Part shown: one piece after another, positions 58,029-64,000 of the stretch
Layout of the letters: each line of letters begins with the position of its first letter
How positions within the stretch are numbered: the first letter of the stretch is position 1
Assembly: GCF_021556395.1 (NCBI RefSeq)
Contig: NZ_JAKGCS010000036.1
Span: forward strand, 186,001-250,000
Origin: Acuticoccus kalidii
GTDB lineage: Bacteria > Pseudomonadota > Alphaproteobacteria > Rhizobiales > Amorphaceae
Reading direction: 5' to 3'
Length of the DNA stretch: 64,000 nucleotides
Made by a program: the position numbers and the translations under genes
Notes under the pieces: model-generated
Databases searched by the model: none
What the model saw: only the letters and a program-made list of their open reading frames with translations
What the model was told of the DNA's origin: nothing

Positions 58029-58051
58029 CGGGGCGCCCCATCGGCGCCCCG
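58029..58051 (+). terminator. Terminator-like hairpin between dps and the SleB gene
   Basis: CGGGGCGCC and its exact complement flank a 5-base loop, followed by ATTGTGTT. Outer bases CTCCA and TGGAG can pair further out. It argues for the cell wall hydrolase start lying downstream at 58074. Confidence 0.6.
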
Positions 58052-58073
58052 ATTGTGTTGGAGTGTTGTCGCG

Positions 58074-59192
58074 TTGCGTTTGGCCGACCTTCCCCACGGA
58101 GCCGTGCGTCTTTCGGGCTCCGCCGAGCCGCTTTATCTGCCGCGCACTGCGGGGGCGGGATCCGGCCGGCGACTGAAGATCGGTCGCCGGATCGTCCTCG
58201 GGCTCGCCTTTCTCGGCCTTCTGACCGTCGCGGTCGGTGATGGCGGCGTCCTCGCCACGGTGAAGGACGAGCGCCCGTCATGGGCGACGGCGCTCCGGGC
58301 GCCCGATCCCGGCGTCGCGCTCTCGCCGCATTTCGCTCCCCTTCAGGATGGCCTCACGCCGACACTCGCGACGGCACAGAACGAGGCGAATCTCGCCCAG
58401 AAGGGCGATCGGCTGATGACGCCGGTCGCGATGACCGAGCCCGGCCAGCGGGCGAGCGTCACACACCTTCCGGGCCTTCTCTCTCCGGTCGAGACGACCG
58501 AGCTTCCGCGCGTCTCCTTCGTGATGCCGCGCACCGTTGCCGCCTCAGACGGCGTGCCCGGCGCGCCGCCGGCGCGTCCCGCCCCCTCCGCGCTCGCCGA
58601 GGCGGCGATGTCCTCGATGCTGACGGCCTACGCCTCCGACAGGGTGGAGATCGAGGAGCCGTTCCAGATGCTGCTCGGCGAGGATGTGCGGGGCGGCCTC
58701 GCCGAAGATCGGCCTTATGGCGTTTCCGGCAAGGGGCGCGATCACTGGTGGTCGGACCGGCCGCTTCCCGAGGATCTCGCGAGCGCGGAATCGGTGAAAT
58801 GCCTCGCGCAGGCGGTCTATTTCGAGGCGCGGGGCGAAAGCGTGCGCGGCCAGGAGGCGGTCGCGCAGGTGGTGATCAACCGGGTGAAGAACCCGGCCTA
58901 CCCGGACGATGTGTGCAGCGTCGTCTTTCAGAACCGCAAATGGTACAATCGGTGCCAGTTTACCTTCGCGTGCGACCGGATCCCCGATGTCGTCCGTGAC
59001 CCCGAGGCGTGGGAGATCGCGATGACGATCGCCACGAACTACGCCGAGAAGAAGATCTGGATCGACGATGTCGGCGCCTCGACGCACTATCATACGGTGA
59101 ATGTGAGCCCGAAATGGGCGCCGCTGATGCGCCGCGTGAAGACGATCGGCGATCACATTTTCTATATCACCCGCAACGGTGGCTGGACCTGA
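58074..59192 (+). CDS. SleB-type cell wall hydrolase
   Basis: About 372 residues from TTG 58074 (GGAG ten bases upstream). A membrane anchor lies near residues 37-60 (RRIVLGLAFLGLLTVAV). A long low-complexity periplasmic linker rich in Ala, Pro and Thr leads to the Hydrolase_2 (SleB) domain at about 245-372: SVKCLAQAVYFEARGES, GQEAVAQVVINRV, CQFTFACD. This is the spore-cortex-type N-acetylmuramidase/lytic fold seen in many alphaproteobacteria. It likely remodels peptidoglycan. The upstream TTG at 58023 sits before the hairpin and is unlikely. Confidence 0.9.
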   Translation: MRLADLPHGAVRLSGSAEPLYLPRTAGAGSGRRLKIGRRIVLGLAFLGLLTVAVGDGGVLATVKDERPSWATALRAPDPGVALSPHFAPLQDGLTPTLATAQNEANLAQKGDRLMTPVAMTEPGQRASVTHLPGLLSPVETTELPRVSFVMPRTVAASDGVPGAPPARPAPSALAEAAMSSMLTAYASDRVEIEEPFQMLLGEDVRGGLAEDRPYGVSGKGRDHWWSDRPLPEDLASAESVKCLAQAVYFEARGESVRGQEAVAQVVINRVKNPAYPDDVCSVVFQNRKWYNRCQFTFACDRIPDVVRDPEAWEIAMTIATNYAEKKIWIDDVGASTHYHTVNVSPKWAPLMRRVKTIGDHIFYITRNGGWT

Positions 59193-59370
59193 GCCGCGCC
59201 GCTGACCGGCCGACCTGAGAATTCCTCGCTTCGTCAGACGCGGCGAACGCGTGTAAGGATCCGGACATGCCGCCGGGGCCGGAGCCGTCGCGCCGGGCTG
59301 ATCGGCCGAAAAGTTGCTACGGCACGTAAATCGGTCTAAGAGGCATTTCGTCGCCGGCTCGGAGCTCATC

Positions 59371-60573
59371 ATGGCACGGACATTCCCGACTTCGTTGGTT
59401 CTCGCGTGCGGTTGCGGCATCGCGCTCCTGTCGCTCGGCGAGCGCTCCGCGTTCGGCCTCTTCCAGAACGACATGGTGGCCGCCAGAGATTGGGGCCGTG
59501 AGACGTTCGCCCTTGCCTTCGCGCTTCAAAATCTCGTCTGGGGGATCGGCCAGCCGATCGCCGGCGCGCTCGCGGATCGGTTCGGCACGATGACCGTCCT
59601 CATCGGCGGCGGCATCCTCTACGCGCTCGGCCTGCTGGGCACGATCTATTCCCAGGGCGCCTTTGGGATGCATCTCTTTTTCGGGGTCGTTCTCGGCTTC
59701 GGGATGGCGGCGAGCTCGTTCACCATCGTCATCTCCGCCTTCGGCCGAGCCGTCACTCCGGCCAAGCGCACGCTCGCCTTCGGTCTCGGCACCGCGGCGG
59801 GGTCGATGGGGATGTTCCTGTTCGGCCCGCTCGGCGCGGTGCTGATCAGCACGCACGGCTGGGAATATACGCTCCTGATCTTCGCCGGCGTCGCGCTTCT
59901 CATCATTCCCTTCGCGATTCCGCTTCAGGGGCGCGCCAAGGCCGATCCCGGGCAGGCACCCCAATCGCTCGGCGCGGCGCTGCGCGAGGCGTTCGCCTAT
60001 CGCAGTTATGTGCTCCTCACGTTCGGCTTCTTCGTGTGCGGCTTCCACGTGGCGTTCATCATCGCCCACATGCCCGCCTATATCGAGGATCTCGGCCTCT
60101 CGCCGACGCTCGGCGGCACGGCGATCGCGCTGATCGGCCTTTTCAACGTCATCGGCTCGCTCGCGGCGGGGGCGATCGGGCAGCGTTATTCGAAGGCCTA
60201 CTCGCTGTCGCTCCTCTATCTTCTGCGTGCCGTGGCGATCACCGTCTTCGTGCTGACGCCGATTTCGGGAACCAGCGTCATCGTGTTCGCGAGCGTGATG
60301 GGTCTCTTGTGGCTCTCGACCGTGCCGCTCACCTCCGGCCTCGTCTCGGTGATGTTCGGGCCGCGTTATCTCGCGACGCTGTTCGGCGTCGTCTTCTTCT
60401 CCCATCAGGTGGGATCGTTTCTCGGGGTCTGGCTCGGCGGCGTCATCTACGCGCAGACCGGGTCCTACGATCTCCTGTGGTGGATCGGCGTCGCGCTGGG
60501 GCTGTTTGCCGCGATCGTGCACCTGCCGATCCGCGACGCGCCGTCGCCCCGTCTCGCGGCGATACCGGCCTGA
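59371..60573 (+). CDS. MFS transporter (OFA-like)
   Basis: This 400-residue protein has about 12 membrane helices in two halves, with GQPIAGALADRFG in the loop between helices 2 and 3. It starts at ATG 59371 with GGAG six bases upstream. The sequence suggests the oxalate/formate antiporter-like branch of the MFS, so monocarboxylates are candidate substrates. Substrate and direction are unproven. The MarR gene follows on the same strand 158 bases later. Confidence 0.88.
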   Translation: MARTFPTSLVLACGCGIALLSLGERSAFGLFQNDMVAARDWGRETFALAFALQNLVWGIGQPIAGALADRFGTMTVLIGGGILYALGLLGTIYSQGAFGMHLFFGVVLGFGMAASSFTIVISAFGRAVTPAKRTLAFGLGTAAGSMGMFLFGPLGAVLISTHGWEYTLLIFAGVALLIIPFAIPLQGRAKADPGQAPQSLGAALREAFAYRSYVLLTFGFFVCGFHVAFIIAHMPAYIEDLGLSPTLGGTAIALIGLFNVIGSLAAGAIGQRYSKAYSLSLLYLLRAVAITVFVLTPISGTSVIVFASVMGLLWLSTVPLTSGLVSVMFGPRYLATLFGVVFFSHQVGSFLGVWLGGVIYAQTGSYDLLWWIGVALGLFAAIVHLPIRDAPSPRLAAIPA

Positions 60574-60731
60574 ACGCCCGTGTTCGCCGCTTCAACGGGG
60601 CCTCTTGGGTGCGGCGATTGTGATTTCGATGACCAACCTTGCGACGGGCCCTTGCTGTCATCGCGCAGGATAGCGACTATATATCGGTCATGAAGGATGT
60701 GCCGATCGAACTGCGGACCGAGGATCGTATT

Positions 60732-61211
60732 GTGACGGAGAGCGCTGCCGCGTACCCGTGCACGTGTTTGAGGCTGCGCCGAATTTCGCGGCAAATCACC
60801 AACATGTACGACGCCGCGCTCGCCGAGCACGGCGTGTCCATCGTCACCTATGCCGTGTTGTCGGTGCTCTCACGCGAGGCGCCGCTGACGCTGTCGGCAC
60901 TGGCCGACCGTGTCGGCACCGATCGGACCACGCTGTCACGCACCGTGGAGCGGATGCGCGCGGCCGATCTCGTCATGACGACATGCGGGGATGACCGGCG
61001 CGAGCGCCGCCTCAGCCTCACCGAGCACGGCCGGACCACCGCCGCCGCCGCCCGCACCGCATGGCAGGAGACGGCGCGCCAACTGAAGGCGCAATATGGC
61101 GAGGAGCGTCTCGCCTCGCTGCACGCCCTCCTCGCCGACCTCGAAGAGGTGGCCGGCAAGGATCCGGCGGACGACGAGTGCGTCGAGAAGAAAAGCCCGC
61201 ATCACGCCTGA
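60732..61211 (+). CDS. MarR-family transcriptional regulator
   Basis: The 159-residue protein starts at GTG 60732 with GAGG eight bases upstream; ATG 60690 would add 14 residues. The winged helix has APLTLSALADRVGTDRTTLSRTVERMRAADL, and the wing contains DDRRERRLSLTEHG. Two Cys near the N-terminus (YPCTCLRLRR) could act as a redox or metal switch. It probably senses a small molecule or oxidant and may control the MFS gene upstream. Confidence 0.9.
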   Translation: MTESAAAYPCTCLRLRRISRQITNMYDAALAEHGVSIVTYAVLSVLSREAPLTLSALADRVGTDRTTLSRTVERMRAADLVMTTCGDDRRERRLSLTEHGRTTAAAARTAWQETARQLKAQYGEERLASLHALLADLEEVAGKDPADDECVEKKSPHHA

Positions 61212-61228
61212 AACAGGCCGCCGGCGCC

Positions 61229-61879
61229 TTACGCCTGAAGGGCGGCTTCCAGCGCCTCGAAGCGCTCCAGGAAGGTGCGCTCCGCCCGGTCCGTCGGCCA
61301 GGGATAGAGATAGTCGACGAGGGCGTCCGCCCCGATCTGCGGCGCGCCGAAGATCTGCCGCGCCTCCACCTCACTGAAGCCGGCGAGCGACACCGCCTCA
61401 TGATAAGCGGCGATCGTGTCGCAGAGCTTGATCCGCTTCGAGCGGCCAGGCTCGCCGTCGGCCGGGATGGCGAAGCGGAGGTGGACGGCGTGCGAAAGGC
61501 GCGCCTCGACGCCCTTATAGGCCGCGCCGATCACCGCCTTGAACGGCGAGATGAGATCTCCGACCACATATTCTGGCGCGTCGTGAAGGAGCGCGGCGAG
61601 CCGGTCGCCGGGGGAGGCGGCGGGGCTCGCTTCGGAAAAGATCGCCTCGACGAGGAGGGAGTGCTGGGCGACCGAATAGGGGTATTCGCCGACGGTCTGC
61701 CCGTTCCAGCGGGCGACGCGGGCGAGGCCGTGCGCGATGTCGACGATCTCGATGTCGAGCGGAGAGGGGTCGAGAAGATCGAGCCGGCGTCCGGACAGCA
61801 TACGCTGCCAGGCGCGCGGCGCCTCGCGGGTCCGCCGGCGCGTGCGCCGGGCGGGTTCCTGTCGGTCGGCGCTTGTCAC
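61229..61879 (-). CDS. HD-domain hydrolase (YfbR-like 5'-nucleotidase)
   Basis: The 216-residue protein has the HD metal ligands: His in SVAQHSLLVE, His-Asp in LLHDAPEYVVGD, and Asp in KLCDTIAAYHEA. This matches the YfbR/HDDC2 group of dNMP phosphohydrolases. An Arg-rich N-terminal stretch of about 25 residues precedes it. It begins at GTG 61879, overlapping the ygfZ stop (GTGA). It is convergent with the MarR gene. Confidence 0.88.
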   Translation of the reverse strand: MTSADRQEPARRTRRRTREAPRAWQRMLSGRRLDLLDPSPLDIEIVDIAHGLARVARWNGQTVGEYPYSVAQHSLLVEAIFSEASPAASPGDRLAALLHDAPEYVVGDLISPFKAVIGAAYKGVEARLSHAVHLRFAIPADGEPGRSKRIKLCDTIAAYHEAVSLAGFSEVEARQIFGAPQIGADALVDYLYPWPTDRAERTFLERFEALEAALQA

Positions 61880-62673
61880 GCGTCGGCGGCGGCGGTGAGC
61901 GCGAAGGAAGCGCCGTCCGGCGCGCGCACCGCGACCGGAATGCCTTCGATCTCGGCGCCACCGGCAACGCGGTCGATCCGCACGAGAGCGAGCCCGCGTT
62001 TGCCGAGGCGCGTGCCGAGCTTGCCGGCGGGCTTGCCGTTCGCGGTGATCTCGGCGCCGGGAGCCGGAAGCTCGGCCTCGCCTTCGACGATCACGGTGCG
62101 CCGCCGTGCGGTGCCGCGATGGCGCATCCGCGAGACGACCTCCTGGCCGACAAAGCAGCCTTTCGTGAAATCGACGCCGTTGGTGACGTCCATGTTGATA
62201 TCGTGCGGGAAGGCGTCACCCAGCGCGAAGTCGATCACGGCGTCGGCGATCGCGTTGTCGATCCGCGCGGCGCGGTAGGCGTCGAGCACGGACTCATCGA
62301 GCGCGACGCTGCCGGCGGGGGCGATGGCGCGGTGGGGAAGGGCGGGGGATCGCGGGTCGGGCCGGCCGTCGTCGCCGATCGTCACGATCTCGTCGGTCGG
62401 TTCGATCGTCACCTTGGCGCGCAGCCGGTAGAGCGAGAGGCGGCGCACGAGATCGTCCGCCGCTTCCTGCGGCACGTCGAGGACGAGGCGATCCTCGAAG
62501 GCGAAGACCATCATGTCCGAGATGATCTTACCCTGCGGAGTGAGGAGCGCGCCATAGCGCGTCTCGCCGGGCGCGATCCCCTCGATATGGCAGGACAGGA
62601 GACCTTCGAGAAAGTGGACACGGTCCGCGCCGCCGATCGAAAGAACGGCGCGTCCTGGCAGGAGACTGTTCAC
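61876..62673 (-). CDS. ygfZ: YgfZ/GcvT-domain iron-sulfur assembly protein
   Basis: YgfZ supports iron-sulfur enzymes such as MiaB with folate. The 265-residue protein has the family signature FTKGCFVGQEVVSRMRH with its conserved Cys. I place the start at GTG 62673, which has AAGGA four bases upstream and lies seven bases after the preceding stop. The ATG at 62721 would overlap that gene by 41 bases. The neighbouring HD gene is coupled by GTGA. Confidence 0.92.
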   Translation of the reverse strand: MNSLLPGRAVLSIGGADRVHFLEGLLSCHIEGIAPGETRYGALLTPQGKIISDMMVFAFEDRLVLDVPQEAADDLVRRLSLYRLRAKVTIEPTDEIVTIGDDGRPDPRSPALPHRAIAPAGSVALDESVLDAYRAARIDNAIADAVIDFALGDAFPHDINMDVTNGVDFTKGCFVGQEVVSRMRHRGTARRRTVIVEGEAELPAPGAEITANGKPAGKLGTRLGKRGLALVRIDRVAGGAEIEGIPVAVRAPDGASFALTAAADA

Positions 62674-62680
62674 GGCTTCC

Positions 62681-63415
62681 TTACTCCAGATCGCCAGCGG
62701 TGAAATATCGGATCCGTCCATCCGCCGAGATGCCGACGCGGAAGAAGAGATAGCGGCCCATCCGCTCCATCTCCTCGACGTCGATGGCGGTGAGGATCCG
62801 GTAGAGCTCCACGTATTGCGCCGCGTCGAGGTCCGCCAGGGGGACTTCGGCGAAGTAGGGCCAGATATAGGTCGCAGCGCGCCCTTCGCCGATTTTGACG
62901 TACCCCGTTTCGAGCAGCTCCATCAGGATCGCGAGGATCTCGCGGCCCTCGTCGTCGCCCGACTGGCTGCGCAGGGAATCCACCGGATCCTCGACGATCG
63001 CGGTGCCGGCGACGAGCGGCGGGCCGCGCTGGCCGTCGAAGATGGGGCGCAAAGCTTCGATCTCGCCGGTGCGCGAGGCGTCGATCAATCGGGTCCGGGT
63101 CTCGACGACGGCCGGCGGAAGATCATCTGTTCCATAATGGACATCACCGATCTCCGCCCGGCCTTCCTCTGGCACGCCGGTTGCCTTCAAATCGTCAGAA
63201 TGCGGTTCTTCAAGATCTTCTTCATGGCTATCGGACGACGCCGGCCCGGTCGGCAAATTTGTTTTGCCCCCGCGGGTCGGGTTGAGCGGCTCGAGCGTCG
63301 GGCCGGTGACGGTCGGCGCCGTCGTCTCGAGTTCCATGGGGGCGTAGGCGAGCGCATTGGTCGCGGCTACGCTCAGGATCAGCGCGGCGAACAGGTGAAG
63401 GGCTTGACGTCGCAT
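62681..63415 (-). CDS. Exported protein of unknown function
   Basis: The 244-residue precursor has a signal peptide (about 1-25, ALAYA before PMELE), an acidic low-complexity stretch, and a conserved C-terminal domain: TRTRLIDASRTGEIEALRPIF, DEGREILAILMELLETGYV, YIWPYFAEVPL and GRYLFFRVGISADGRIRYF. Similar proteins occur widely in Rhizobiales without known role. ATG 63415 is chosen for the signal peptide; the frame remains open to 63487. It is the first gene of the operon with ygfZ and the HD gene, and divergent from the LysE gene. Confidence 0.82.
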   Translation of the reverse strand: MRRQALHLFAALILSVAATNALAYAPMELETTAPTVTGPTLEPLNPTRGGKTNLPTGPASSDSHEEDLEEPHSDDLKATGVPEEGRAEIGDVHYGTDDLPPAVVETRTRLIDASRTGEIEALRPIFDGQRGPPLVAGTAIVEDPVDSLRSQSGDDEGREILAILMELLETGYVKIGEGRAATYIWPYFAEVPLADLDAAQYVELYRILTAIDVEEMERMGRYLFFRVGISADGRIRYFTAGDLE

Positions 63416-63522
63416 GGACCTGCCGTTCCTCTTTGGCCTATCGAGCGGCTCGCGAGGCTCGATGGATCTCTCCTTCGCATTTTTCACGGGCTGATACCAA
63501 CCATGTTCCCGGACCAGCTCGT

Positions 63523-64000
63523 TTGACGCCGCTCGCTTATATCGGCCTCGGCATTCTCGGCGGGGTCTTCGTGACGGCGCCCCTCGGGCCAGTCAACGTG
63601 ATGATCATGCAGCGGGCGTTCCGCTATGGTTTCATGGTGGGCCTCGCGGCAGGCATCGGTGCGTCGCTCGCCGACGTCGCATTCGCGACGGCAGCGGCGT
63701 TCGGCATCTCGACGGTCAGCGAGTTCGTCGAGGGGCACAGCCGCCTGATCCAGCTCATCGGCGGTCTCCTCATCATCCTGTTCGGCTCCCGCATTTTGTG
63801 GCGGCAGCCGGGGTTCGGCCATCCGCTGCCTGTGGAAACCCGGCGGCGGAGCCCGGCGGAGGTCGCGGTGACGACCTTCTTCCTGACGATCACCAACCCG
63901 GCGACCGTGTTCGGCTTCATCGCCTATTTCAGCGCTCTCGGGGAATGGGGCCCGGATCCCGACGAGATCTGGGGCACCGTGCAGCTCCTCGTCGGGGTCG
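63523..64000 (+). CDS. LysE-family translocator, 3' end missing
   Basis: From TTG 63523 the frame stays open to the window edge, giving about 159 residues. It starts with a membrane helix and the LysE/RhtB pattern FVTAPLGPVNVMIMQRAF, then LAAGIGASLADVAFA and TTFFLTITNPATVFGF. Members export amino acids such as lysine, homoserine or threonine lactone; the substrate is unknown. Four membrane segments are visible before the edge. No strong ribosome site lies upstream, so the TTG start is provisional. Confidence 0.85.
   Translation, partial: MTPLAYIGLGILGGVFVTAPLGPVNVMIMQRAFRYGFMVGLAAGIGASLADVAFATAAAFGISTVSEFVEGHSRLIQLIGGLLIILFGSRILWRQPGFGHPLPVETRRRSPAEVAVTTFFLTITNPATVFGFIAYFSALGEWGPDPDEIWGTVQLLVGV

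Noticed and set aside
62674..62721. An earlier ATG start for ygfZ
   Set aside because: It would overlap the upstream gene by 41 bases and has no ribosome site, whereas GTG 62673 has one and conserved sequence follows.

Overview
The window comes from a high-GC alphaproteobacterium, most likely an aerobic member of the Hyphomicrobiales (Rhizobiales). Three kinds of evidence point there. First, acnA lies divergent from ccmABCDG with a DUF1223 gene downstream. Second, mutY, a DUF721 gene, a dsbA-like gene and smc lie together. Third, many genes use GTG or TTG starts and 4-base stop/start overlaps. The species cannot be named from the sequence. I saw no rRNA, tRNA, insertion sequence, prophage or CRISPR array, so this looks like ordinary chromosome with one accessory pigment island and a few small functional islands.

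Layout: 1-6103 holds, on the minus strand, a truncated RNA cyclic phosphodiesterase, a Bax-inhibitor-1 family membrane protein, a Cache-domain chemoreceptor and aconitase. 6207-10451 is the cytochrome c maturation operon ccmABCDG, followed by a coupled NUDIX gene and a secreted DUF1223 protein. 10471-11805 carries a small membrane protein and a Crp/Fnr-type regulator. 11916-19071 is a carotenoid island: a GT1 glycosyltransferase, crtY, a methyltransferase, crtW, crtZ, crtB and crtI. The enzymes predict phytoene to lycopene to beta-carotene to astaxanthin-type ketohydroxy carotenoids, possibly glycosylated. No crtE is present in the window. 19188-21311 encodes a secreted caspase-fold protein. 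21348-27508 is the genome-maintenance block (smc, dsbA-like, DUF721, mutY).

27596-33225 groups envelope and stress genes: YceI, a UPF0173 metal hydrolase, periplasmic Cu/Zn superoxide dismutase, a class D beta-lactamase homologue, and an OmpR/EnvZ-type two-component pair with a candidate operator. 33226-36804 is a tightly coupled four-gene operon: a small exported Cys-rich protein, a HlyD-like adaptor, an FtsX-like permease and an ABC ATPase. galE and a GT4 glycosyltransferase follow on the minus strand, and galE overlaps the ATPase gene tail-to-tail. 39261-40705 couples lipA to a COQ10/RatA START protein. 41479-44892 is a minus-strand sulfur block (cysK-alaX-sseA, each overlapping the next by 4 bases), with a candidate 41-codon small ORF upstream of cysK.

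45141-64000 is mostly housekeeping: CoxG-like protein, sugar isomerase-like protein, HpcH/HpaI aldolase, GAF-PAS sensor, polyprenyl diphosphate synthase, DUF2007, a TrmN6-like methyltransferase, ispE, a TPR protein, ppdK, a Dps-like ferritin, a SleB-type cell wall hydrolase, an MFS transporter, a MarR regulator, an HD hydrolase, ygfZ, a secreted unknown and a truncated LysE exporter. IspE (MEP pathway) and the polyprenyl synthase share isoprenoid precursors with the carotenoid island.

The least explained items are the Cys-rich/HlyD/FtsX/ABC operon, the accessory glycosyltransferase and methyltransferase in the carotenoid island, the secreted caspase-like protein, and a run of four stem-loops between 45645 and 45819. 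All calls come from reading the sequence; no database search was run.
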